Counted from the stretch's first letter, positions 28,053 through 39,253 are shown. The stretch: 64,000 bases of DNA from Patulibacter americanus DSM 16676 (GCF_000420025.1 NZ_ATUD01000009.1:1-64000); one strand, 5' to 3'. Numbers and translations are program-made. The notes: generated from the letters alone by a model not told the origin.

Positions 28053-30278
28053 ATGAGCCACACGAACACCATCCGCTGGGAGGACGCCGGCGACGGCGTC
28101 GTCAACCTGGTCCTCGACGACCCGAACCAGTCCGCCAACACGATGAACGCGGACTTCGGCGCCTCGCTGACCGCCGCCGTCGACCGCCTCGAGGCCGAGA
28201 AGGAGTCGGTCAAGGGCGTCGTCATCACCTCGGCGAAGAAGACCTTCTTCGCCGGCGGTGACCTGAAGGACATGATCAAGGCCACGAAGGCCGACGCCCC
28301 GGCCATCGGCGCGCAGGTCCGCGGCATCAAGGCCGACCTGCGCCGGCTCGAGAAGCTCGGCCGCCCGGTCGTCTCGCTCGTGAACGGCGCCGCGCTCGGC
28401 GGCGGCCTCGAGATCACGCTCGCGACGCACCACCGCGTCGTCGTGGACTCGCCGAAGATCAAGCTCGGCCTGCCCGAGGTCACCCTCGGCCTGCTCCCGG
28501 GTGGCGGCGGCGTCACCCGCGTCATCCGCATGCTGGGCATCGCCAACGGCCTGATGCAGGTCCTGCTCCAGGGCCAGCAGATGCGCCCGGACAAGGCGAA
28601 GGAGATCGGGCTCGTGTCCGAGCTCGTTGCCTCGCCGGACGACCTGCTCGCGGCCGGCAAGCGCTTCATCGCCGAGAACCCCGAGGCCGTGCAGCCCTGG
28701 GACGTCAAGGGCTACAAGATCCCGGGCGGCACGCCGAGCAACCCGAAGCTCGCGGCGAACCTGCCTGCGTTCCCCTCGAACCTGCGCAAGCAGCTCAAGG
28801 GCGCGAACATGCCGGCGCCGAAGAACATCATGGCCGCCGCGGTCGAGGGCGCCCAGGTCGACATCGACACGGCGTTCGAGATCGAGGGCCGCTACTTCGT
28901 GGACCTCGTCACCGGCCAGGTGGCGAAGAACATGATCCAGGCGTTCTTCTTCGACATGCAGGCCGTGAACGGCGCGCGTGGCCGCGCGAAGGACCGCGAG
29001 TCCTGGGCCGCCACGAAGGTCGTGGTGCTCGGCGCAGGCATGATGGGCGCGGGCATCGCGTACCAGTGCGCCAAGTCCGGCATCGAGGTCGTCCTGAAGG
29101 ATGTCTCGCAGGAGGCGGCGGACCGCGGCAAGGGCTACTCCGAGAAGCTCGTCGCCAAGGGCATCGAGCGCGGCAAGGTGACGCAGGAGAAGGGCGACGC
29201 CCTCCTCGCCCGCATCACCGCCACGGACGACCCGTCCCACGCACAGGACGCGGACCTCGTCATCGAGGCCGTCTTCGAGGACCCGAAGGTCAAGGCGCAG
29301 GTCTTCGCCGAGATCGAGCCGTTCCTCAAGCCCGACGCGCTCCTGGGCTCGAACACGTCGACGCTGCCGATCACCGAGCTCGCCGAGGGCGTCTCCCGGC
29401 CCGACGACTTCATCGGCGTGCACTTCTTCTCCCCGGTGGACAAGATGCCGCTCGTCGAGCTCATCAAGGGCGAGAAGACGTCGGACGACACGCTCTCCCG
29501 CGCGCTGGACCTCGTGAAGCAGATCGGCAAGGTGCCGATCGTCGTCAACGACTCGCGCGGCTTCTTCACCTCGCGCGTCATCGGCACGTTCATCAACGAG
29601 GGCATCGCGATGCTCAAGGAGGGCGTCCCGGCGCGCTCCATCGAGCAGGCGAGCTCGCAGGCCGGCTACCCCGCGCCCGTGCTGCAGCTCTCGGACGAGC
29701 TGAACCTGAACCTGATGGCGAAGATCCGCAAGGCGAGCAAGGAGGCCGCGGGCGACGCCTGGGTCGACCACCCCGCCTTCGAGGTCATCGACCACATGCT
29801 CGAGCAGGGTCGCGGGGGCCGCCTGGCCGGCGCCGGCTTCTACGACTACGAGGACGGCAAGCGCACGAAGCTCTGGTCCGGCCTGCGCGAGACGTACGGC
29901 GCGAAGGCGATCCCGGGCAACACGGACCCGGCGACGCTCTCGCTCGTGGACTACGAGGAGCGCATGCTCTTCGCCGAGGCCCTCGAGACCGTGAAGTGCC
30001 TGGACGAGGGCGTGCTGGAGACGGTCTCCGACGCGAACATCGGCTCGATCCTCGGGATCGGCTTCCCGGCCTGGACGGGCGGCGTGCTGCAGTACATCAA
30101 CGGCTACGTCGACCCGCGCGACCCGGAGGGGACGACGACGGGCCCGGCGGGCTTCGTCGCCCGCGCCCGCGAGCTCGCCGCGGAGTACGGCGACCGCTTC
30201 GAGCCGCCCGCGTCGCTGGTGGCCAAGGCCGAGGCCGGCGAGACGTACGCGGACGAGTCGGTGCTCGCCAAGGCGTAA
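28053..30278 (+). CDS. fadB: Fatty acid oxidation alpha subunit: enoyl-CoA hydratase/3-hydroxyacyl-CoA dehydrogenase
   Basis: A 741-residue bifunctional enzyme. Residues 1-290 are a crotonase domain (FFAGGDLKDM, GAALGGGLEITLATH oxyanion hole, PEVTLGLLPGGGG). Residues about 320 on are a 3-hydroxyacyl-CoA dehydrogenase with VVLGAGMMGAGIAYQCAKSG for NAD, GVHFFSPVDKMPLVELI (catalytic His) and the C-terminal dehydrogenase domain. It performs hydration and oxidation of enoyl-CoA and passes product to FadA. RBS agaggaga lies 8-10 nt before the ATG. It shares the fadA promoter and hence the predicted TetR control. Confidence 0.96.
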   Translation: MSHTNTIRWEDAGDGVVNLVLDDPNQSANTMNADFGASLTAAVDRLEAEKESVKGVVITSAKKTFFAGGDLKDMIKATKADAPAIGAQVRGIKADLRRLEKLGRPVVSLVNGAALGGGLEITLATHHRVVVDSPKIKLGLPEVTLGLLPGGGGVTRVIRMLGIANGLMQVLLQGQQMRPDKAKEIGLVSELVASPDDLLAAGKRFIAENPEAVQPWDVKGYKIPGGTPSNPKLAANLPAFPSNLRKQLKGANMPAPKNIMAAAVEGAQVDIDTAFEIEGRYFVDLVTGQVAKNMIQAFFFDMQAVNGARGRAKDRESWAATKVVVLGAGMMGAGIAYQCAKSGIEVVLKDVSQEAADRGKGYSEKLVAKGIERGKVTQEKGDALLARITATDDPSHAQDADLVIEAVFEDPKVKAQVFAEIEPFLKPDALLGSNTSTLPITELAEGVSRPDDFIGVHFFSPVDKMPLVELIKGEKTSDDTLSRALDLVKQIGKVPIVVNDSRGFFTSRVIGTFINEGIAMLKEGVPARSIEQASSQAGYPAPVLQLSDELNLNLMAKIRKASKEAAGDAWVDHPAFEVIDHMLEQGRGGRLAGAGFYDYEDGKRTKLWSGLRETYGAKAIPGNTDPATLSLVDYEERMLFAEALETVKCLDEGVLETVSDANIGSILGIGFPAWTGGVLQYINGYVDPRDPEGTTTGPAGFVARARELAAEYGDRFEPPASLVAKAEAGETYADESVLAKA

Positions 30279-30356
30279 GCCCCGACACCGTGCGGCGCCC
30301 CGGTCGGGGCGCCGCAACCGGGGCACCCGCGTTCCGCACCGCGCGGGCCTCGTCCA

Positions 30357-30362
30357 TAGACT
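30357..30362 (+). promoter_or_regulatory. -10 box of the MBL hydrolase gene
   Basis: TAGACT, giving a leader of about 20 nt with a G-rich ribosome binding site. It separates this gene from the fad operon. Confidence 0.45.
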
Positions 30363-30388
30363 GTGCGGATCGTGACGAGGGGGCTCAT

Positions 30389-31186
30389 GTGCGCGTGAGG
30401 GTTCTGGGCAAGTCGCCCGCCTGGCAGGACGTCGACGGGGCGTGCAGCGGGTACCTCGTCGAGGAGGGCGACTACCGGCTGCTGCTCGAGTGCGGCAACG
30501 GGGTGTTCGGCAAGCTCCGGGCGCACATCGACTACGTCGACCTCGACGCCTGCGTGATCTCGCACTGTCACGCGGACCACACGCTGGACCTCGTGCCCTA
30601 CAGCTACGCGCTGGTCTTCGCCCCGCGCCAGCAGCCAGTCCCCGTGCCGCCGTGGCCGGGCACGGACGACCCGGCGCGCCCGGAGCTGCACCTGCCGCCG
30701 GGCGGCGAGAAGGTCATGCGCACCGTGATGACGGCGTGGGGGATGCCGGAGCTCGTCGAGCGGGCGTTCCGGTCCTCGGAGTACGACCCCGAGGCCGTGC
30801 TGACGCTGGGGCCGCTCGAGATCCGCTTCCGTGCCGTCCCGCACTTCGTCCCCGCGTACGCGGTCGAGGTCCGCTCGACGGTCACGGGTGGCCGCTTCGT
30901 CTACGGCTCGGACTGCGCGCCGAACGAGGACCTCGTGGACTTCGCGCAGCACGCCGACCTGTTCTTCGTCGAGGCGACGCTGCCGCGCCCGGAGCGCTCC
31001 GGCCCCCGCGGCCACCTGACGGCCGGCGAGGCCGGCGAGGCTGCGGCCCGGGCGGCCGTCAAGCGCGCGGTGCTCGTCCACATCTCCGACGAGGAGGACG
31101 CCTCGGTGGCCCTCGAGCGCGCCCGCGAGACCGCGGGCGACGTCCCCGTCGAGATGGCGGCCGCCGAGAGCATCTACGACCTGTAG
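30389..31186 (+). CDS. Metallo-beta-lactamase-fold hydrolase
   Basis: A 265-residue hydrolase. The motif SHCHADHTLDL (about 53-63) binds two metal ions, and GSDCAPNEDLVDFAQHADL with a later VHISDEE complete the metal site. The PYSYALVFAP loop near residue 75 resembles RNase Z-like/ElaC-type members of the fold, so an RNA or cyclic-nucleotide substrate is possible but unproven. The GTG at 30389 follows gaggggg; a second GTG two codons later is also possible. It has its own TAGACT promoter. Confidence 0.87.
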   Translation: MRVRVLGKSPAWQDVDGACSGYLVEEGDYRLLLECGNGVFGKLRAHIDYVDLDACVISHCHADHTLDLVPYSYALVFAPRQQPVPVPPWPGTDDPARPELHLPPGGEKVMRTVMTAWGMPELVERAFRSSEYDPEAVLTLGPLEIRFRAVPHFVPAYAVEVRSTVTGGRFVYGSDCAPNEDLVDFAQHADLFFVEATLPRPERSGPRGHLTAGEAGEAAARAAVKRAVLVHISDEEDASVALERARETAGDVPVEMAAAESIYDL

Positions 31187-31271
31187 GGCCGGCCGCCCCG
31201 GCGGGCGGGCCGCGCCGCGGGCGGCTTCGGCACGATTCGGCCCGGGGCGCACGGGTCGGCGCGCGCAGGGT

Positions 31272-31277
31272 TAAAGT
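31272..31277 (+). promoter_or_regulatory. -10 box of hsp20-lon
   Basis: TAAAGT ends 6 nt before the hsp20 ATG, implying a leaderless mRNA. I found no CIRCE or HAIR element in the 97 bp upstream. Confidence 0.55.
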
Positions 31278-31283
31278 CGCGCC

Positions 31284-31735
31284 ATGCGTTCTCGCGAAGG
31301 CGATCTGTTCGCCAACTTCGAGCGGATGCGCCGCGAGATGGACGAGCTGTTCGGCGGCGTGCTGGAGCGCGGGCTGCACGGCCGCCAGGCCCGTGCCGGG
31401 TTCGAGCCGGCCGTCGACGTGTACTCCGAGACGCCCGAGGGCGGGGAGCGGCGCGTCGTGGTGCAGGCGGAGCTCGCGGGCATCGACCCCGACCGCGTCG
31501 GCCTGGAGATCCGCGGGCGCGAGCTCGTGCTGGCGGGGCACCGCGAGGCGGGCGCCGCGGAGGGCCGCGCCTACCAGCAGATGGAGATCGGCACGGGGCC
31601 GTTCCGCCGGGTGGTGCCGCTCGGGGCCGAGGTCGTCGCGGACCGCGCGCGGGCGACGTACCGGGACGGCATCCTGCGGGTCGAGCTGCCGTTGCGCCCC
31701 GACGCCGACGGCGCCCCGCAGCGTGGTGCGACCTC

Positions 31736-31739
<4 letters not shown>
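31284..31739 (+). CDS. Small heat shock protein Hsp20/alpha-crystallin
   Basis: A 151-residue chaperone that holds unfolding proteins. The N-terminal arm has NFERMRREMDELFGG. The alpha-crystallin domain runs from AVDVYSETPEGGERRVVVQA to FRRVVPLGAEVVADRARATYRDGILRVELP, containing the conserved A/G-x-L-x-N-like GILRVELP. Its stop overlaps the lon start by 4 nt (GTGA), so a holdase chaperone is translated together with the protease that would degrade what it fails to save. Confidence 0.93.
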
Positions 31740-34267
<2,528 letters not shown>

Positions 34268-34281
34268 GCGTCCAAGGTCGA

Positions 34282-34287
34282 TAGGCT
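34282..34287 (+). promoter_or_regulatory. -10 box of the basic membrane protein gene
   Basis: TAGGCT 15 nt after the lon stop, with a leader of about 32 nt that includes the RBS acggagga. Confidence 0.45.
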
Positions 34288-34325
34288 CACAGGCGTTCGG
34301 CCTCACCACCCCGAGACGGAGGACC

Positions 34326-34847
34326 ATGGCGTTGAAGACGCAGTCCAAGAAGCAGAAGACGCAGGCCAAGGCCGCACGCAAGGCCGCGAAGAAGGTCGGC
34401 AAGTCCGCCTCGAAGCAGATCGCGGCGCGTGAGGACGCGGTGCGGAACCTGATCGAGAACCAGGACCTGCACGACGACCTCCGCAACCTCGCCGAGGCCG
34501 CGAAGACCGCGTACGCGCGTGTCGCCGGCAACCCGCAGGCCCTCCTGCAGGACAAGAAGGTCCACAGCGAGGTCCGCGCCGGCACGAGCGCCCTCCTGGA
34601 CGCGAAGAGCCAGCTCGTCGGCAAGCCGCCGAAGAAGAAGAAGCGCGGCCGCTTCTTCCTCCTCACGCTGATCAGCTCCGCCGTCGCCGTCGCGACGGTC
34701 CCGGCGCTGCGCACGAAGGCGCTCGACCTCGTCTTCGGCCCGGAGGAGGAGCTCGACTACTCCGTCGGCTCCGCCGCCGGCACGCCGTCGTCGAACGGCA
34801 ACGCCGCGGTCTCCAACACCGCCAGCTCGCCCGTCACCGGCAGCTGA
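34326..34847 (+). CDS. Basic N-terminus, single-pass membrane protein, unknown function
   Basis: A 173-residue protein. Residues 1-40 are Lys/Ala-rich (TQSKKQKTQAKAARKAAKKV), reminiscent of histone H1-like tails. Residues 40-95 are helical and charged. KKKKRGRFFLLTLISSAVAVATVPAL is a membrane anchor with a strong positive flank (residues about 103-128), and the C-terminus is Ser/Asn/Gly-rich. Positive-inside rule puts the basic part in the cytoplasm, where it could bind nucleic acid or membrane lipid. No family recognised. Two GC hairpins follow. Confidence 0.7.
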   Translation: MALKTQSKKQKTQAKAARKAAKKVGKSASKQIAAREDAVRNLIENQDLHDDLRNLAEAAKTAYARVAGNPQALLQDKKVHSEVRAGTSALLDAKSQLVGKPPKKKKRGRFFLLTLISSAVAVATVPALRTKALDLVFGPEEELDYSVGSAAGTPSSNGNAAVSNTASSPVTGS

Positions 34848-34896
34848 GTTCTCGCCGGACGTCGCGCCTCAGGGCGCGGGGTCCGGCCGGGTCGTC

Positions 34897-34940
34897 GTCG
34901 CCCTCGGGCGACGGCGGTCCTCTCGGGGCCTTCGGGCCCC
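34897..34940 (+). terminator. Tandem tetraloop hairpins
   Basis: A 6-bp stem with loop ctcg (34897-34912), then a 6-bp GGGGCC/GGCCCC stem with a ttcg tetraloop (34925-34940), an unusually stable type. They lie between the basic membrane protein gene and the TetR operator. Confidence 0.6.
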
Positions 34941-34996
34941 ACCGTCGACCCCGACGCCTCGTCGCGCACGCGACCGGGCGTCGGCGGTCCCTCGGC

Positions 34997-35011
34997 TGGC
35001 CAGCCAGCCAG
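34997..35011 (+). promoter_or_regulatory. Probable TetR autoregulatory operator
   Basis: The 15-mer TGGCCAGCCAGCCAG, identical to that at the fadA promoter, with the perfect palindrome ggctggccagcc at its left end. It ends one base before the TATCCT box, the same geometry as at fadA. Confidence 0.65.
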
Positions 35012-35012
35012 C

Positions 35013-35018
35013 TATCCT
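35013..35018 (+). promoter_or_regulatory. -10 box of the TetR gene
   Basis: TATCCT ends 7 nt before the GTG start, so the mRNA is predicted to be leaderless; this box decides the start codon. Confidence 0.55.
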
Positions 35019-35025
35019 CCCTTCC

Positions 35026-35634
35026 GTGGCCACGGAGGAGACCAAGCGGCAGCTCGCGACGGACAAGGCGCTCCGCATTGTCGACGCCATGCGTTCGAGC
35101 GTCGCGCGCCGCGGCGTCGCCGGCTCCACGTTCGACCACGTCGCGCGCGAGGCCGGGGTCTCCCGCGGCCTGCTGCACTACTACTTCGGGTCGAAGGAGC
35201 GGCTGCTCGTCGAGGTCGCCAAGCGCGACTCCGAGGTCCGCTTCGCGGCGATGGCCGCCCAGCTCGAGCGGGCGCAGAACGCCGACGAGCTCGTCGGCCA
35301 GTGGGTCCGCTCGCTCCAGGCTACGGTGAAGCACGAGCCCGAGTTCGTGACGATGCTGCTCGAGCTCTACACGCTCGCGCAGCGCAATCCGGAGATCGCC
35401 GACGAGCTCGCCGGGGTCATGCAGGGCATGACGGACGCGATCGCCCACCGCAGCCGCCAGCTGCAGGAGGAGGGCGTCATCGAGCTCGTGGCCGACCCCG
35501 AGACCGTCGCCGACGTCATGCTCGGCTTCGGCTACGGCATGGCCCTCCGCCTGCTCGCCGACCCCTCGCGGGACATGGACAGCGCGATCGAGGTCGCGGC
35601 GACCGCGGCCCGCGGGCTCTACCGGGACCTGTAG
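35026..35634 (+). CDS. TetR-family regulator, predicted regulator of fadAB
   Basis: A 202-residue repressor-type protein. The N-terminal HTH is GSTFDHVAREAGVSRGLLHY followed by YFGSKERLLVEVA, typical of TetR. The C-terminal ligand domain is helical and resembles FadR/AcrR-like fatty acid-responsive members in lacking charged pocket residues. Its own promoter and that of fadA 8 kb away share an identical 15-mer at identical spacing, so I infer it represses both and is released by acyl-CoA or fatty acid. The ligand is a guess. Confidence 0.9.
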   Translation: MATEETKRQLATDKALRIVDAMRSSVARRGVAGSTFDHVAREAGVSRGLLHYYFGSKERLLVEVAKRDSEVRFAAMAAQLERAQNADELVGQWVRSLQATVKHEPEFVTMLLELYTLAQRNPEIADELAGVMQGMTDAIAHRSRQLQEEGVIELVADPETVADVMLGFGYGMALRLLADPSRDMDSAIEVAATAARGLYRDL

Positions 35635-35663
35635 ACGGCCAGGGACTCGGAGGCCCCGCGGGT

Positions 35664-35677
35664 GGGCGGTACCGCCC
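35664..35677 (+). terminator. 14-bp palindrome after the TetR gene
   Basis: GGGCGGTACCGCCC, a perfect 7+7 palindrome 29 nt after the TetR stop. It has no loop bases; possible terminator or a protein-binding site. Confidence 0.35.
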
Positions 35678-35679
35678 GG

Positions 35680-35745
35680 CGGGTGCCCCGAGCCCAGTCG
35701 CCGTCCTAGACGACGGGGCCCGCGGCGCTCGGGGCGGGGCCCGCA
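35680..35745 (-). repeat. 72-bp dispersed unit, diverged copy overlapping a gene end
   Basis: Arms cgggtgccccgagcc and gctcggggcggggcccgc match the unit at 36430-36501 and 60124-60267, but the centre is diverged. It includes the stop codon and last dozen codons of the methyltransferase gene, so the repeat has supplied part of that reading frame. Confidence 0.6.
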
Positions 35746-36398
35746 TCCCCTCTCCGGGCCACGCCGAGGGCCATGGGGGAGACCGGGACCGGGGCCCAGC
35801 GCGGGGCGACCTGCACGTCCCGGTGGCGCACCCGCTCAAAGCCGGCGCGGTCGATCGCCGCCACGGCGTGGCGGTGCGTGTGGCAGCCGCCGAAGGCCCG
35901 GGGCCAGACCGTCGCGTCGGCGGCGCGCTGCACGACGCCGAGCGCGCCGTCCGTCGCCACGTGCTCGTAGTACCGCAGCTCCCCGCCGGGCCGCAGCCGG
36001 TCGTAGGCGGCGCGCAGCGCGGCGTCCACGTCGGGGACGGAGCACAGCACGAGCGAGCAGACCACCACGTCGAAGGCACCGACGGCCTCGGGCGGCAGGT
36101 CCTCGAACGTGCCGTCGGCGACGACGAACCGGGGGGCCGCGCCGGAGCGGGCCGCGTCCTGTGCGGCGGCGCGGGCCTCGAGACGCAGGCGCGCCTCGGG
36201 CTCGACGGCGACCACCTCGGTCACCCCGGGCCCGTAGTGCGCGAAGTTCGCTCCCGTCCCCGCGCCGACCTCGAGCACGCGACCAGTCGCGCCGTCGAGC
36301 AGCATCCGGCGGCCCTGCGTCAGCGCCGCCGGCTCCCGCCGCATGAGCCACGACCAGACCGCGGAGAAGCGGGGGTGATCGACGGCGGGGGCGGACAT
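35706..36398 (-). CDS. Class I SAM-dependent methyltransferase
   Basis: A 230-residue methyltransferase. SAM-binding motif I is VLEVGAGTGANFAHYG (about 41-56), motif II EVVAVEPEARLR, and motif III FDVVVCSLVLCSV with LRPGGELRYYEH. The GCHTHR segment near residue 170 resembles METTL7/UbiE-like enzymes acting on small thiols or lipids. The substrate is unknown. The ATG is 6 nt after ACCCTA (reverse TAGGGT, 36405-36410). The last dozen residues (SAAGPVV end) are encoded by a copy of the 72-bp repeat. Confidence 0.88.
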   Translation of the reverse strand: MSAPAVDHPRFSAVWSWLMRREPAALTQGRRMLLDGATGRVLEVGAGTGANFAHYGPGVTEVVAVEPEARLRLEARAAAQDAARSGAAPRFVVADGTFEDLPPEAVGAFDVVVCSLVLCSVPDVDAALRAAYDRLRPGGELRYYEHVATDGALGVVQRAADATVWPRAFGGCHTHRHAVAAIDRAGFERVRHRDVQVAPRWAPVPVSPMALGVARRGDAGPAPSAAGPVV

Positions 36399-36429
36399 GG
36401 GTCGACCCTAGTCGCCACCCGCACCCCCT

Positions 36430-36501
36430 CGGGTGCCCCGGGCCGTGCCGCAGTCCGACGCGGCGCGGCTCGAGACGCCCGGGGTGGGGCCCGGCCTCTT
36501 C
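36430..36501 (-). repeat. 72-bp dispersed unit directly after glyS
   Basis: Reverse-strand copy that begins one base after the glyS stop codon. It matches the two copies after prs at about 63 of 72 positions by hand alignment. The terminal arms ccccggg/cccgggg can pair, so it may form the 3' end structure of glyS mRNA. Confidence 0.75.
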
Positions 36502-36502
36502 C

Positions 36503-37873
36503 CTATTCGCCCTTGGGCGAGACCCAGTCCTGCGCCAGGCGGCCGGCGAAGAGCGGGACGAGGTCGTCGATCGCCACGCGGGTCTGCTCGAGCGAGTCGC
36601 GGTCGCGGACGGTGACGGTGCGGTCCTCGAGCGTCTGGTGGTCGACCGTGACGCACCACGGGGTGCCGATCTCGTCCTGGCGGCGGTAGCGCTTGCCGAT
36701 GGCGCCGGACTCGTCGTACTCCGTCTGGCCGACGCGGCGCAGGGTGTCGCGGATCTCCTGGGCCAGCTCGGGCTGCCCGTCCTTCTTCACGAGCGGGAAG
36801 ACGGCGATCTTGATCGGGGCCAGGCGCGGGTGCAGGCGCAGCACCGTGCGGACGTCGCCGCCCTCGAGCTCCTCCTCGTCGTACGCGTCGGCGAGGAACG
36901 CCAGGGTCGCGCGACCGACACCGGCGGCCGGCTCGATGACGTGCGGGACGTAGCGCTCCTTCGAGGCCTCGTCGTAGACCTCGATCTTCGTCTTCGCGCC
37001 CTTGGCGTGCTGGGTCAGGTCGAAGTCGCCGCGGTCCGCGACGCCCTCGAGCTCGGACCAGCCGATGGGGAACAGGTACTCCACGTCCGCGGTACGGGAC
37101 GAGTAGTGGGAGAGCTCGTCGTCGTCGTGGGCACGCAGGCGCAGGTGGGAGGGGCGGACGCCGAGGTTCGTGTACCAGTCGAAGCGCGCCTGCTTCCAGT
37201 GCTCGTACCACTCCGTCGACTCCGCCGGCGGAACGAAGAACTCCATCTCCATCTGCTCGAACTCGAGCGTGCGGAAGATGAAGTTGCCCGGGGTGATCTC
37301 GTTGCGGAAGGACTTGCCGATCTGCGCGATGCCGAACGGCGGCTTCTTGCGCGAGATCGCCAGGACCTGCTTGAAGTCGACGAAGATGCCCTGCGCCGTC
37401 TCGGGCCGCAGGTAGACCGTGGACGCGGACTCCTCGACCGTGCCGATCTGGGTCTTGAACATGAGGTTGAACTCGCGCGGCTCGGAGAGCTCGCCCCCGC
37501 AGACGGGGCAGATCACCGTGGCGGGATCCTCGCCGGCCTCGACGGCGGCCTCCTGCAGGTGGTCCAGGCGGAAGCGCTTCTTGCACTTGCCCAGGCACTG
37601 CACGAGCGGGTCGGAGAACCCGTCGAGGTGGCCCGAGGACTTCCACACGTCGGGGTGCTGGATGATCGCGGAGTCCAAGGCGACGATGTCGTCGCGGTCC
37701 TGGAGCATCGCCTTCCACCACTCGGCCTTCACGTTCTGCACGAGCAGCACGCCGTAGTGGCCGTAGTCGTAGGTGTTCGCGATGCCGCCGTAGATCTCCG
37801 AGGCGGGGAACACGAATCCGCGCCGCTTGCAGAGGGCGACGATCTTGTCCATGGTGACGACGTCGGAGGCCAT
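36503..37873 (-). CDS. glyS: Glycyl-tRNA synthetase, single-chain (alpha2) type
   Basis: Charges tRNA-Gly. The 456-residue class II enzyme is of the eukaryote/archaeal-like homodimer type: FVFPASEIYGGIANTYDYGH (motif 1 region), RPETAQGIFVDFKQV, FRNEITPGNFIFRTLEFEQM (motif 2) and a C-terminal anticodon domain ending DWVSPKGE. A CxxC...CPVC zinc-like pair (LGKCKKR, ICPVCGG) is inserted. The ATG follows AGGGTA (reverse TACCCT, 37881-37886) by 7 nt, implying a leaderless mRNA. A 72-bp repeat begins one base after the stop. Confidence 0.97.
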   Translation of the reverse strand: MASDVVTMDKIVALCKRRGFVFPASEIYGGIANTYDYGHYGVLLVQNVKAEWWKAMLQDRDDIVALDSAIIQHPDVWKSSGHLDGFSDPLVQCLGKCKKRFRLDHLQEAAVEAGEDPATVICPVCGGELSEPREFNLMFKTQIGTVEESASTVYLRPETAQGIFVDFKQVLAISRKKPPFGIAQIGKSFRNEITPGNFIFRTLEFEQMEMEFFVPPAESTEWYEHWKQARFDWYTNLGVRPSHLRLRAHDDDELSHYSSRTADVEYLFPIGWSELEGVADRGDFDLTQHAKGAKTKIEVYDEASKERYVPHVIEPAAGVGRATLAFLADAYDEEELEGGDVRTVLRLHPRLAPIKIAVFPLVKKDGQPELAQEIRDTLRRVGQTEYDESGAIGKRYRRQDEIGTPWCVTVDHQTLEDRTVTVRDRDSLEQTRVAIDDLVPLFAGRLAQDWVSPKGE

Positions 37874-38011
37874 GGGCAGGAGGGTACGCGGCGGACCGCC
37901 ACGGCCGTGGGGCGGCCGATTCCCGCCAGCCCGTGGTGCCGCCGCCGCGGCTCCCCTACCCGCCAGTAGGAACGACTGGCGCGGGCTCTCGACCGACGGT
38001 AGGGTCGGCGC

Positions 38012-39190
38012 ATGCCCCTCGCCCGTCGCACCCGTACCGCGCCGCCTCCGAAGCTCGGCCCCCGCGGCCGGATGGAGCGGCAGTTCCTGCGGATCCTCGG
38101 CGCCCGCGGCGGCCCGAACCGGCGCGTGCACCTGCGGCGCCCGACCGTCCGCGAGGGCCAGGTCCTCGACGCGCCGACGCAGGCGATGCTCGCCCTCCGC
38201 GACCGCCTGCAGTACCCGGCGTGGCACGAGCAGCCCGTGGAGCAGGCCCGGCGCACGCTGCGGCACGAGGCCGTCGTGGCGTCGGGCCGGCCCATCGCGG
38301 TGGGCGCGGCCGACGCGCTGCGGGTCGACGGAGCGGCCGGCCCGCTCGACGCCCGGCTCTACCGGCCCGGCGGCGCGCACAACCCGGCGCTGACCTGGCA
38401 GCCGGCGGGCGAGCGCCTGCCGCTGCTCCTCTTCTTCCACGGTGGGGGCTTCGTCCTGGGCGACCTGGACTCCCACGACGCGCTCTGCCGCCTCCTCTGC
38501 GCCAGTGCCGGCATCCTCGTGCTCTCCGTCGACTACCGCCTGGCGCCGGAGCACCCGTGGCCGGCGGCGCCCGACGACGCCTTCGCCGCCTGGCGCTGGG
38601 TGGTCGAGCACGCCGAGGGCCTGGGCGCCGACTCCGAGCGCCTAGCGCTCGGCGGCGACAGCGCCGGCGGCAACCTCGCCGCGATCACCGCGCAGGCCGT
38701 CCGTGACCACGGCGGCGTCCAGCCGGCCGGGCAGCTCCTGCTCTACCCCGCCGTGGACTGGTCGCGCGAGTACGCGTCCCGGGTGGCGTTCGGCCACGGC
38801 TTCTACCTCGAGGGCGCGTCGATGGACTGGTGCGAGCACCACTACCTCGGCGTGCCCGGCACCCCGGGGGCGGTCGATCGGACCGACGTGCGCGTGTCGC
38901 CGCTCCTGGGCGACCTGCGGGGCCTCGCGCCCGCCCTCGTGGTCACGGCGGGCTTCGACCCGCTGCGCGACCAGGGCGAGGCGTACGTGGAGGCGCTGCG
39001 CGAGGCCGGCACGCCCGTCCTCGGCCGCCGGATGCCGGATCTCATCCACGGCTTCGGCAACACCCCCGGTGTGGGGCGGCGCTCGCGGGAGGCGATGCTC
39101 GAGGTCGCCGCGCTCCTGCGGGGCATGCTGGAGATCGCGCCCGCACGCGACCGCGCGGCGGCCGGGGAGCGCGCGGGCGCCGCGCACTGA
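38012..39190 (+). CDS. Alpha/beta hydrolase, hormone-sensitive lipase (GDXG) family
   Basis: A 392-residue esterase. FFHGGGFVLGDLDSHD is the oxyanion-hole HGGG motif, GGDSAGGNLAAITA contains the nucleophile Ser, and the Asp and His of the triad are likely in GFDPLRDQGE and LIHGFGNTPG. A 130-residue N-terminal region precedes the fold, longer than in most members. It probably cleaves short-chain esters. The ATG is 6 nt after TAGGGT (38000-38005). A CIRCE palindrome follows the stop by 8 nt. Confidence 0.9.
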   Translation: MPLARRTRTAPPPKLGPRGRMERQFLRILGARGGPNRRVHLRRPTVREGQVLDAPTQAMLALRDRLQYPAWHEQPVEQARRTLRHEAVVASGRPIAVGAADALRVDGAAGPLDARLYRPGGAHNPALTWQPAGERLPLLLFFHGGGFVLGDLDSHDALCRLLCASAGILVLSVDYRLAPEHPWPAAPDDAFAAWRWVVEHAEGLGADSERLALGGDSAGGNLAAITAQAVRDHGGVQPAGQLLLYPAVDWSREYASRVAFGHGFYLEGASMDWCEHHYLGVPGTPGAVDRTDVRVSPLLGDLRGLAPALVVTAGFDPLRDQGEAYVEALREAGTPVLGRRMPDLIHGFGNTPGVGRRSREAMLEVAALLRGMLEIAPARDRAAAGERAGAAH

Positions 39191-39198
39191 CCCCGCCC

Positions 39199-39225
39199 TT
39201 GGCACTCCCGCGTCGAGAGTGCCAA
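39199..39225 (+). promoter_or_regulatory. CIRCE element (HrcA operator)
   Basis: TTGGCACTC-N9-GAGTGCCAA, a perfect 9-bp inverted repeat with the 9-nt spacer of the consensus TTAGCACTC-N9-GAGTGCTAA. The two differences from consensus are compensating, one on each side. It lies just upstream of the -35 region of the fmdB-like genes. It could also end the esterase transcript as a hairpin. Confidence 0.85.
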
Positions 39226-39253
39226 GGAGGCGTGGTTCGCGCCGGGTCCTGCC

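Noticed and set aside
31187..31283. CIRCE or HAIR site upstream of hsp20-lon
   Set aside because: Neither GCACTC-type arms nor CTTGAGT-N7-ACTCAAG is present.
39198..39226. Hairpin as a plain terminator of the esterase gene
   Set aside because: The arms and 9-nt spacer match CIRCE exactly, so a regulatory role is the better explanation; a second role as terminator is possible.
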